Shown here: positions 1 to 5,166 of the stretch, piece after piece
Layout of the letters: each line of letters starts with the position of its first letter
How positions within the stretch are numbered: position 1 is the first letter of the stretch
From: Phycisphaeraceae bacterium
GTDB lineage: Bacteria; Planctomycetota; Phycisphaerae; Phycisphaerales; Phycisphaeraceae
Assembly (NCBI GenBank): GCA_020850375.1
Contig: JADZET010000426.1
Span: 1 to 6,071, forward strand
Direction: 5' to 3'
DNA length: 6,071 bases
The notes under the pieces: generated by a model
What the model was told of the DNA's origin: nothing
Database searches by the model: none
Seen by the model: only the letters and a program-made list of their open reading frames with translations
Program-made: the position numbers and the translations under genes

Positions 1-447
1 CCCTGCCACCAGGTCCACGGCGGCGACAACTACCGCCTCCTGGTCAAGCCCTACCCCGCCGAGTTCTACGCCCCCTTCGACGAAAAAACCTACGAGCTCT
101 GCTACGCCTGCCACAACCAGCAGTCCGTCACCGAGCCCGCCACCACCTCCCTGACCGACTTCCGCAACGGCGACCGCAACCTCCACTACCAGCACGTCCA
201 CATGGACAAGAAGGGCCGCACCTGCCGCGCCTGCCACGAGACCCACGCCTCGAATCGCCCCAAGCACATCCGCGACGGCGTCCCCTTCGGCTCCGGCGGA
301 TGGATGCTCCCGATCAACTTCGCCAAGACCGACACCGGCGGCTCGTGCGCCCCGGGCTGTCACAAACCCATGAACTATGACCGCGTCACCCCCGCCGAGA
401 ACGAGCCCGTCCAGGCCCCCGCCGGCGGAGAAGGAGGCTCGCCATGA
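1..447 (+). CDS. Multiheme c-type cytochrome, C-terminal 148 residues (5' end outside window)
   Basis: The reading frame is open from base 1 and stops at TGA 445-447, so this is the C-terminal part of a larger protein. Seen: haem-binding motifs CYACH (residues 34-38 of the fragment) and CRACH (75-79), a cut-off PCH at residues 1-3 that is probably the end of another CxxCH, and a final CAPGCH (116-121) with three residues between the cysteines. Extra histidines (H62, H65, H67, H82, H89) could be distal haem ligands. The order ELCYxCHN...HYxHV...CxxCHxxH...GGSCxxxCH is typical of doubled-CXXCH multiheme cytochromes of the periplasm or outer surface; an electron-transfer role follows from the family. 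No enzyme domain is visible in this part. The tail after residue 128 is Pro/Glu/Gly rich and looks unstructured. The stop overlaps the start of the next gene by 4 bp, so the two are probably one operon. The total haem number is unknown because the N-terminus is missing. Confidence 0.95.
   Translation, partial: PCHQVHGGDNYRLLVKPYPAEFYAPFDEKTYELCYACHNQQSVTEPATTSLTDFRNGDRNLHYQHVHMDKKGRTCRACHETHASNRPKHIRDGVPFGSGGWMLPINFAKTDTGGSCAPGCHKPMNYDRVTPAENEPVQAPAGGEGGSP
431..437 (+). promoter_or_regulatory. Strong ribosome binding site AAGGAGG for the TlpA-like/TPR gene
   Basis: AAGGAGG lies 6 nt before the ATG at 444 and inside the last codons of the upstream cytochrome gene. It fixes the start at 444 and, with the ATGA overlap, suggests translational coupling of the two genes. 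Confidence 0.85.
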
Positions 448-1439
448 AGGCCCGTCTTGCCCTCGCCCTGATCATCCTCACCCTCGCCGCCCTCTGGTCC
501 CCCCTCACCGGCGCCGACCGCCTCCGCCAGATCGAGACCGGCCAGCTCATCCCCGACTTCTCCCTGCGCACCCTCGCCGGCAAGACCGTCGCCAGCGCCG
601 ACCTCAAGGACAAGGTCGTCGTCCTTCTCTTCGTCGCCGCCGACCAGGAGCGCTCCGAGAAAGCCGCCGCCGAGGCCCACCAGGTCGCCGCCGCCCTCGC
701 CGACCAGCCGCTCGCCCTGGTCCTGGTCACCGCCGACACCGGCGCCACCGACTACTTCCAGTCCCTCGTCACCAAGCTCAACCTCACCGAGCCGATCGCC
801 CTGGACTTCGACCGCGACGTCTACGGCAAGCTAGGCCTGATCGTCCTGCCCACCGCCGTCGTGATCGACCGCGAGGGCCGACTCGCCTTCGTCCTCTCCG
901 GCTACCGACACGACTACGCCCGCCTCCTCGACGCCCACCTCCGCCGCGTCCTGGGCCTGATCGACGACGCCCAGCTCGACCAGATGCTCGCCGCCTCGCC
1001 CTATCCCGCCGACGGCCCCGCCGACAAGGCCGCCCGACACCGCGCCGCCGCCGAGCTGCTCGCCTCCAAACGCCTCTACGCCGACGCCGCCTCCGAGCTC
1101 GAAGCCGGCATGGCCCTCGATCCCACCAACCTCGCCCTCCGCCTCGACCTCGCCGACGTCCAGCTCCACCAGGGCCAGCCCGACGCCGCCGCCGAGAACG
1201 CCCAGGCCGTCCTGACCGCTCAGCCCGACGACCGCACCGCGCTGACGCTCCTGGGCATCGCCCGCTACCGCCAGAACAACCTCGACCAGGCCCTGCCCCT
1301 CCTGACCAAGGCCCTCGAACTCAACCCGGAGCCCGCCCGCGTCCACTACTACCTCGGCCTGATCCACCAGGCCCGCGGCGACAAGGACCAGGCCATCGAC
1401 CACTTCCGCGCCGGCCTGGCCAAACTCCTTGAGGAGTAA
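444..1439 (+). CDS. Exported thioredoxin-fold (TlpA/AhpC-TSA-like) protein without cysteines, fused to TPR repeats
   Basis: 331 residues. Residues 1-24 look like a Sec signal peptide (KAR, then a Leu/Ile/Ala-rich core ending near TGA), so the protein should be periplasmic or lipid-facing. Residues about 33-170 resemble the TlpA/ResA/AhpC-TSA thioredoxin fold: IPDFSLRTLAGKTV, then KVVVLLFVAA, and the loop before the cis-proline, VLPTAVVIDREGRL (P136). At the place of the usual WCxxC the sequence reads DQERSE (67-72), with Q68 and S71 where the two cysteines belong; I see no cysteine anywhere in the protein. It therefore cannot do thiol-disulfide chemistry. Residues about 196-331 form four TPR-like helical pairs ending in motifs such as ALDPTN and ALELNP, which usually bind proteins. 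It overlaps the multiheme cytochrome gene by 4 bp and has a strong RBS. A scaffold or assembly role for the cytochrome is my inference. The stop TAA is also the edge of a repeated element. The frame and start are secure; the role is not. Confidence 0.93.
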   Translation: MKARLALALIILTLAALWSPLTGADRLRQIETGQLIPDFSLRTLAGKTVASADLKDKVVVLLFVAADQERSEKAAAEAHQVAAALADQPLALVLVTADTGATDYFQSLVTKLNLTEPIALDFDRDVYGKLGLIVLPTAVVIDREGRLAFVLSGYRHDYARLLDAHLRRVLGLIDDAQLDQMLAASPYPADGPADKAARHRAAAELLASKRLYADAASELEAGMALDPTNLALRLDLADVQLHQGQPDAAAENAQAVLTAQPDDRTALTLLGIARYRQNNLDQALPLLTKALELNPEPARVHYYLGLIHQARGDKDQAIDHFRAGLAKLLEE

Positions 1440-1445
1440 CTGATA

Positions 1446-1505
1446 ACTGATAGGAAATTTGATTCCAGGCGGGCCGCCGTCAGGGGCTTGGGAGGTGAGG
1501 GGTTA
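1446..1505 (+). repeat. 60-bp interspersed direct repeat, copy 1
   Basis: Begins ACTGATAGGAAATTTGATTC and ends CTTGGGAGGTGAGGGGTTA. It is identical over 60 bases to the copy at 2463-2522 and close to the copy at 4313-4371. It starts 6 bases after the stop of the TlpA-like/TPR gene. A second heptad ACTGATA (1439-1445) directly precedes it, so the left edge is a two-unit tandem (1439-1452). The centre holds the near-palindrome GGCGGGCCGCC. It has no poly-T tail, so it is not an ordinary terminator. All three copies have the same orientation. The function is unknown. Confidence 0.95.
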
Positions 1506-1588
1506 GCGGCGTTTTGTCGCACACTATTCGGGACCCGGCGGTTCGGGCGTCGCGATGCCAAACCCGCGCGAGCCTTTTGCTTCGCGTG

Positions 1589-2287
1589 TCAGGCGCTTCG
1601 CGGGATTCGGCCGAATGTAACAGCCCGAATCAGCCCCACCGAATAGTTCAGCATCGCGAGCTTGATCGCTCCGCGCATCGTGTACTGCCAGCGCGTCTCG
1701 GAGGCATCCGTAAACCTGATAAGGCCCAGACGCGACATCGCGCGGAAGTGTTCCTGGCGGTTGTTGCGCATCGCCTCGATCTCGTGCATCGGTTGCAGCT
1801 TCATCGGCATCACGCCGAGGCCTTCAACCCATTCGCGGTGCCTCTGCAGCAGCGTTTGGAAACTTGAGGTTGGGACGAGATGGCTCTTCCACTCGCCCAT
1901 GATGTCGACCTCCACGCAGATTTGATTATCGGTGGAGTAATACAGGCGGCCGTCCCGCGTGGCGGTATACAGCCACGTTCCCCTCACGGGTATGTGGTAA
2001 ACAGAGCCCGAGGCGATGATCGCCAGACAGGTGCCATCGCGCGAGCCCAGCATCGCATAACTGATAGGGTATCTTGGGCCCTTTAGGTCAGAGGCCCATC
2101 CGCGGGGGGAGAAACTTTCGGCTGCTGCGTCTGCAATCCAGCGGTCGCAGTACCCGGTGGTATCAGGAAACTCTGGGGCGTCCGCGAGTTCACCATACGG
2201 CCAGACCAATCGCTTCTCGAGGCGTGCGATAAGCGTCGTCACTGCCGGCCAGAACAGAATCGCCGCGATTATTATCAAGTACCACAT
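1589..2287 (-). CDS. Hypothetical single-pass membrane protein, 232 aa
   Basis: I do not recognise the family. The ATG at 2287 is chosen because GAAAGG (2294-2299) sits 6 nt upstream and the protein then starts with a plausible membrane anchor, WYLIIIAAILFWPAVTTLIA (residues 2-21). An upstream GTG at 2401 would add 38 residues with no hydrophobic start and is less likely. After the anchor comes an acidic/aromatic linker. Residues about 70-130 are rich in short beta-like segments (YPISYAMLGSRDG, IPVRGTWLYTATRDGRLYY, ICVEVD). The C-terminal half is predicted mainly helical by eye (LLQRHREWVEGLG, HEIEAMRNNRQEHFRAMSRL, then WQYTMRGAIKLAMLN). No catalytic motif is evident. It is antiparallel to the TlpA-like/TPR gene and flanked by repeat copies 1 and 2. 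Codon use is more mixed than in the cytochrome genes, consistent with a different origin. A TTGACG at about 2406-2411 could be a -35 box, but no good -10 follows, so no promoter is called. Confidence 0.75.
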   Translation of the reverse strand: MWYLIIIAAILFWPAVTTLIARLEKRLVWPYGELADAPEFPDTTGYCDRWIADAAAESFSPRGWASDLKGPRYPISYAMLGSRDGTCLAIIASGSVYHIPVRGTWLYTATRDGRLYYSTDNQICVEVDIMGEWKSHLVPTSSFQTLLQRHREWVEGLGVMPMKLQPMHEIEAMRNNRQEHFRAMSRLGLIRFTDASETRWQYTMRGAIKLAMLNYSVGLIRAVTFGRIPRSA

Positions 2288-2462
2288 GCTTGGCCTTTCA
2301 TAAGATTGCGATGAGCGCACCGCGGCCCGCGGACGGACTGGGCGACCTCGAATCCCAGTCACCGGGAATTGGCAACAGTTGTCGCTCTCCCGTAATTCCA
2401 CGTCAAGAGCTACCTGCAGGCCGGCCAGAGGGTTGCGGACGGGGGCGAAGACCTACTGATAG

Positions 2463-2522
2463 ACTGATAGGAAATTTGATTCCAGGCGGGCCGCCGTCAG
2501 GGGCTTGGGAGGTGAGGGGTTA
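2463..2522 (+). repeat. 60-bp interspersed direct repeat, copy 2
   Basis: Identical to copy 1 over 60 bases. The left edge again carries an extra ACTGATA heptad (2455-2461), here separated by one G (2462). It lies between the 5' side of the hypothetical membrane-protein gene and the 3' end of the small hypothetical gene. Identity at 100% implies recent duplication, gene conversion or constraint. Confidence 0.95.
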
Positions 2523-2566
2523 AGAATCTGCTACACCGGGCGGCGGAGGACAAGACCTCTTCCCAA

Positions 2567-2788
2567 TCAGGCAAGGCGTTCTGAGACATAATGCATCCAG
2601 AAGTGATAACGCTGGGCGTAAGGGTCGACGATTTGCGGCTGGCAGACTGCGCGGATCTTGTCTGCCAGGGCTCGATCGGCCAGCAGGGCCCGGCGAAGGG
2701 CCTCCCAGTCAGCGCGCTTGCCGCGGGCGATCACGTCGTCGATGGCGACGCGTGAAGACTGCTGATGATTGAAATGGCGATGCTCCAT
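2567..2788 (-). CDS. Small conserved-looking hypothetical protein, 73 aa
   Basis: The protein is charged and helical. It has a His-rich N-terminus (MEHRHFNHQQ), then VAIDDVIARGKRADWEALRR (residues 14-33), a helix through AVCQP (47-51) and a C-terminal end PYAQRYHFWMHYVSERLA (56-73). The arrangement of D-W-E-A-L-R-R followed by P-Y-x-Q-R-x-x-F-W resembles short uncharacterised proteins I associate with planctomycete genomes; this is recollection, not a search result. There is no signal peptide, membrane segment or catalytic motif. The ATG at 2788 is preferred because the conserved-looking part begins soon after it; the frame also allows a start at 2878 with 30 extra residues of low-quality sequence. 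The RBS is poor (CAGGG about 12 nt upstream). A 28-bp piece of this gene recurs at 4283-4310. Expression is uncertain. Confidence 0.6.
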   Translation of the reverse strand: MEHRHFNHQQSSRVAIDDVIARGKRADWEALRRALLADRALADKIRAVCQPQIVDPYAQRYHFWMHYVSERLA

Positions 2789-3099
2789 GGCCCTGTGTTC
2801 CCTGACACCTGATCCTTCGACGATACCCGGGCATGCATCAATGGCAAAGTCCCGTTCTGCGGAGCTTGGCCGGCACATCCGGTCAGTGCTCGCGGCCTCC
2901 GGAGCGGCAAGGGGGGAGAAGAGGAGGTGTTTTGGGAGATAACAGGGGGCGAGAATGCGGCTACGCGGGTGGAATTAGGATTGTGCGCGGCGGGTTTGTG
3001 CGCACAAATGCGCTAAGCGCAAAGGTCAAGGTGTGCTGGATCAGCTGACAGGAGAAGGGGAGAGAGGAGTGACGGGCGGGGGGAGGTCGAAGGTGATTG
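2789..3099. other. Non-coding stretch between two minus-strand genes
   Basis: This separates the 5' end of the small hypothetical gene from the 3' end of the PEP-CTERM gene. It is purine-rich on the + strand (repeated GGGGAGA/AGGAG words at 2905-2945 and 3050-3090) and holds the twin palindromes at 2995-3021. No credible gene or convincing -35/-10 pair was seen. It may contain the terminator of the PEP-CTERM gene and the control region of the small gene. Confidence 0.6.
2995..3021. promoter_or_regulatory. Two abutting palindromes, possible operator or terminator stem
   Basis: TTTGTGCGCACAAA (2995-3008) is a perfect 14-base palindrome. TGCGCTAAGCGCA (3009-3021) is a perfect 6-base inverted repeat around one A, starting at the very next base. 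TTGTGCGC also occurs at 2981-2988. No T-run follows, so a dimeric DNA-binding site seems as likely as a terminator. It lies about 205 bases upstream of the small hypothetical gene and about 80 bases past the PEP-CTERM stop. Confidence 0.4.
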
Positions 3100-4161
3100 T
3101 CATCGTGAGCGGCGCAGCAGAGCGGCGGTGATCAGGAGGATTGCCAGAGCGGAAGGTTCGGGCACGGGGACAAGGAGGAAGGCGTGGGTGCCGGTTTCGC
3201 CGGGGAAGCCGGCGCCCCAGCCCACAATCCAACCCGCATCATTAATGTCGGTGGCTTCGCACAGCACCATGCCCGTCGGAACGCCGACGGTTATCGAGTT
3301 CAGATTGAAAATGTCCCCGTTCATGAATACCGCCGCGCGGTTGTTGCCCGAGGCGGGCCAAGCCGTCCAACCCACCGCTACGCCCGACTCGTTGATGGCG
3401 AGAGCGGACGAACCCTTGCCACCCAACTGGCCCAGAGGCGTCGGCACGCCGTTGTCCCAGCGCACAGCCATTCGCCGATCTCCGAGGTAAGGCAACCAGT
3501 CGCCCGGCAACTCCGCCCACCCGACAATGGAACCGGCATCGTTAATCCCATGGGCGGCGGCGCGATAGCCGCCCAAGTTCGGCAGCTCCTGGGCGGTATT
3601 GCCGGTCCAGACGATGGCTTTGCTTGCTTCGTTCCAGCCGGCCTCACCGTAACCCACGATTGTGCCGGCTGTGTTGATGTCCATGGCGCGGACGTAGTTG
3701 TCATAGGGATCGGCCAGCGTTGGCAAGAAGGACGCGACACCGGCATCCCAGCGCACGGCGCTGAATGTATTGGTTCCGACGACGATGCCGGCGTCGTTGA
3801 GGGCCTGGGCCCAGCGGCCGTTGCCGGAAACATTGAGCTGGGTGAGCAGTCTGTTTGTCCAACTGACAGCGAACTGGTGGTTGCCGGAGTCAGACGTATA
3901 GCCTGCCACCACGCCGCTGTCATTGATGTCGAATGCCACGTTATAGCCGCCGAGCGTTTGCAGGCGCGTGAAGACGCCGTCCTTCCAGGAGTAGCCATCG
4001 GTCACGTTCACCCCAAAGACCGACGCGCCCACAACGACGCCGCTGTTGTTGATGCCGTAGGCTTCACCGTGACGGAGGTCAACGTATTGGTAGGAGGGAG
4101 TCGCGAGTGCGGACTGTGCGAGCACGACCAGAAGACAAAACGACAACGGCCTAAGGAACAT
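3100..4161 (-). CDS. Exported HAF-repeat protein with PEP-CTERM sorting signal
   Basis: 353 residues. Residues 1-20 are a signal peptide ending ALA (cut near 20/21). The body contains seven copies of an I-N-x-[SA]-G-x-x-V-G motif: 36-45 (GINNSGVVVG), 78-87, 120-129, 161-170, 205-214, 255-264 and 305-314, spaced about 41-50 residues apart. Between them are beta-rich stretches with LGG (71-72, 196-198, 246-248) and WDNG-type turns, which is the signature of the HAF family of extracellular repeat proteins (beta-propeller-like). The C-terminus is a PEP-CTERM tail: VPEP (333-336), hydrophobic ALAILLITAALL (338-349), then RRSR. Such tails are recognised by an exosortase; the protein is expected to be processed and displayed at the surface or in extracellular matrix. 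The ligand is unknown. The start is set by GGAGGA (4171-4176), 9 nt before the ATG. No sortase gene is in the window. The function beyond export is not known. Confidence 0.93.
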   Translation of the reverse strand: MFLRPLSFCLLVVLAQSALATPSYQYVDLRHGEAYGINNSGVVVGASVFGVNVTDGYSWKDGVFTRLQTLGGYNVAFDINDSGVVAGYTSDSGNHQFAVSWTNRLLTQLNVSGNGRWAQALNDAGIVVGTNTFSAVRWDAGVASFLPTLADPYDNYVRAMDINTAGTIVGYGEAGWNEASKAIVWTGNTAQELPNLGGYRAAAHGINDAGSIVGWAELPGDWLPYLGDRRMAVRWDNGVPTPLGQLGGKGSSALAINESGVAVGWTAWPASGNNRAAVFMNGDIFNLNSITVGVPTGMVLCEATDINDAGWIVGWGAGFPGETGTHAFLLVPVPEPSALAILLITAALLRRSR

Positions 4162-4170
4162 GGCTTTCTC

Positions 4171-4176
4171 TCCTCC
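4171..4176 (-). promoter_or_regulatory. Ribosome binding site GGAGGA of the PEP-CTERM gene
   Basis: GGAGGA on the minus strand, 9 nt before the ATG at 4161. It supports that start over internal methionines and agrees with the signal peptide that begins there. Confidence 0.75.
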
Positions 4177-4209
4177 AGAGGTACCGGCACGCGCAACCCT
4201 TCCGTAAGT

Positions 4210-4238
4210 ATTTTATCAGAGTACCAGGAGGTGTGCAA
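4210..4238 (-). promoter_or_regulatory. Possible promoter of the PEP-CTERM gene
   Basis: Read on the minus strand, TAAAAT (4210-4215) matches the -10 consensus at 5 of 6 positions, and TTGCAC (4233-4238) is a weak -35 at 17 bp spacing; TTGATT, four bases further upstream, is an alternative. Transcription would start near 4202, giving a leader of about 40 nt that contains the GGAGGA ribosome binding site. This is an A/T-rich patch in otherwise GC-rich DNA. Confidence 0.35.
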
Positions 4239-4282
4239 TCAAACTAGCGCGATCAGATGTGAAACAACAACACACCGGCTTT

Positions 4283-4310
4283 GCGGGCGATCACGTCGTC
4301 GATGGCGGCG
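4283..4310 (-). pseudogene. 28-bp fragment of the small hypothetical gene
   Basis: This matches 2723-2750 at 27 of 28 bases, with 25 identical in a row. On the minus strand it encodes AAIDDVIAR, the counterpart of VAIDDVIAR (residues 14-22) of the 73-aa protein. Beyond it the sequence diverges (KAGV...) and stops soon after. It ends two bases before repeat copy 3. It is best read as a relic left by recombination or deletion of another copy of that gene. Confidence 0.65.
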
Positions 4311-4312
4311 AG

Positions 4313-4371
4313 ACTGATAGGAAATTTTATTCCAGGTGGCCGCCGTCAGGGGCTTGGGAGGTGAGGGGTTA
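4313..4371 (+). repeat. 60-bp interspersed direct repeat, copy 3 (diverged, 59 bp)
   Basis: Same orientation as copies 1 and 2. It differs by G to T in AAATTTTATTCC and by a one-base loss plus substitution in the centre (CCAGGTGGCCGCC for CCAGGCGGGCCGCC), which breaks the central near-palindrome. The last 33 bases (GCCGTCAGGGGC onward) are unchanged. Only one ACTGATA heptad is present at its left edge. It is preceded by the relic of the small gene. Confidence 0.93.
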
Positions 4372-4572
4372 GGGGAGAAGGGGAAAATGCGAGGTTTGCT
4401 TGCCTCGGGAATAGGTCCGGCTGTGGCCCTGTTCACCATCCGAGTCCTCCGTTTCGGCCCTGCTGGAACCCGTGTTCTGCTCGGAGACCGTCCCCGATCC
4501 ATGTCACAGCAAGATGACAGCCGATTCCGCTCTGGCCGACAACGAAATAGGCCAACCGGGTTGTGATTGGGT
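4372..4572. other. Unassigned stretch between repeat copy 3 and the transposase remnant
   Basis: No supported gene; the open frames here lack RBSs and recognisable protein features. A small inverted repeat, CGAGG (4390-4394) and CCTCG (4403-4407) with an 8-base loop, is followed on the minus strand by ATTTT and could be a weak terminator for leftward transcription. The stretch may include the end of the decayed IS element. Confidence 0.4.
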
Positions 4573-4842
4573 TCATGGGTCCCAGGGCAGCTCGGGCGGG
4601 TCCTGCTGGTCGGTGCACTCGCGTCGGGCGTGTTCGCGGAACTCGGCGTCAGGCTCGAACGTGAGACCGGTTTCGTCTGCCGGCGCTGGGCCGCCTGCCC
4701 TGGGTTGAGCGGATGGGGCTGGCGGCGGTCGGGGCGCGGGATCGTGCCAGAAGCCGCAGTGTTCGAGGATCCTGCGGATGACATGGGTCTGTTGAGGCTC
4801 GATGAAGGCGATGATCTTCATGGTCCCGCCGCGGGCGGGGCA
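4573..4842 (-). pseudogene. 3' remnant of an IS91-family transposase
   Basis: The frame encodes CPARGGTMKIIAFIEP (from 4842), then HVIRRILEHCGFWHDPAPRPPP and a tail LTFEPDAEFREHARRE...PELPWDP. This matches the C-terminal end typical of IS91-type (Y2, rolling-circle) transposases, where CPxCGGxMKIIAFIE precedes a VIxxILxHxGLW helix and a proline-rich tail. Here the second zinc-finger-like cysteine is Arg (CPARGG). The upstream part with the HUH nickase domain is missing: the frame closes at a stop at 4921-4923 and the residues just before CPARGG do not look like transposase. An internal ATG at 4821 could give an 82-aa protein, but it has only a weak RBS. It cannot transpose by itself. Confidence 0.75.
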
Positions 4843-4941
4843 GAGGCTCAATCGGCTGTTCGGGCGGAGCGGCACGCGGCCGGCTTGGACCCTGCTCCGT
4901 GACGGCCGTGTCGGGCCGAGTCACGATCGGTCGTGGGCCGG

Positions 4942-4994
4942 TCGTCCTGCCCGCATGACGCCTCGCTGCGCTCGTCGCCCCGCGGGCACGACGA
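4942..4994. repeat. GC-rich inverted repeat with 13-bp arms
   Basis: Arms 4942-4954 (TCGTCCTGCCCGC) and 4982-4994 (GCGGGCACGACGA) pair at 12 of 13 positions around a 27-base loop that itself can fold (GACG...CGTC). It lies just upstream of the truncated transposase frame. It may be an IS end, a mobile palindromic repeat or a terminator; no T-run supports the last. Confidence 0.55.
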
Positions 4995-5029
4995 GCAGTA
5001 TTAGAACGTTTAGAGGATGATTTGAACAT

Positions 5030-5136
5030 ACAAGAACACAGAGTTCACAGAGAAGACACGGAGCGGAAAGACAGAGTTCAATGAACTCTGCATCTTCTCT
5101 CTGTGTCCTCTCCGTGCCCTCCGTGCTCTCCGTGGT
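5030..5136. repeat. Imperfect inverted element built of ACAGAG/CACGGAG words
   Basis: The left half has ACACAGAGTTCACAGAGAAG and CACGGAG; the right half has the complementary words CTTCTCTCTGTGTCCTC, TCCGTG, CTCCGTG and CTCCGTGG. The centre is a perfect inverted repeat, CAGAGTTCA (5072-5080) and TGAACTCTG (5082-5090), around one A. The transcript would form a long stem-loop. Dispersed elements with this ACAGAG/CACGGAG wording occur in many environmental bacterial genomes (from memory). It begins 37 bases past the stop of the right cytochrome gene, where it could also act as a 3' stabiliser or terminator. Confidence 0.75.
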
Positions 5137-5166
5137 AAAAATGTATTGGTCCTCTGTCTTAGCCTC

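Noticed and set aside
377..1432. Long + frame overlapping the cytochrome and TlpA-like genes
   Set aside because: It is extremely Arg/Pro rich, as expected from an off-frame reading of C-ending codons; the other frame has a signal peptide, a thioredoxin fold and TPRs.
1605..1616. Perfect 12-bp palindrome ATTCGGCCGAAT
   Set aside because: It lies inside the last codons of the membrane hypothetical (encoding FGRI) and has no intergenic context; chance is a fair explanation in GC-rich coding DNA.
2288..2401. 38-residue N-terminal extension of the membrane hypothetical
   Set aside because: It adds a non-hydrophobic segment before an otherwise N-terminal anchor, and the better ribosome binding site precedes the ATG at 2287.
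3184..4317. Long open frame on the + strand opposite the PEP-CTERM gene
   Set aside because: The minus strand carries a signal peptide, seven ordered repeats, a PEP-CTERM tail and a good RBS; the + frame has no coherent protein features and is a shadow.
1446..4371. Repeats as integron attC sites or a CRISPR array
   Set aside because: The right ends read GTTAGC, GTTAAG and GTTAGG, but the matching RYYYAAC end and internal paired boxes are missing, and no integrase is present. Spacing of about 1-1.9 kb with genes between rules out CRISPR.
4336..4566. Open frame starting in repeat copy 3
   Set aside because: It begins inside the repeat, has no RBS, and its protein shows no recognisable domain or membrane segment.
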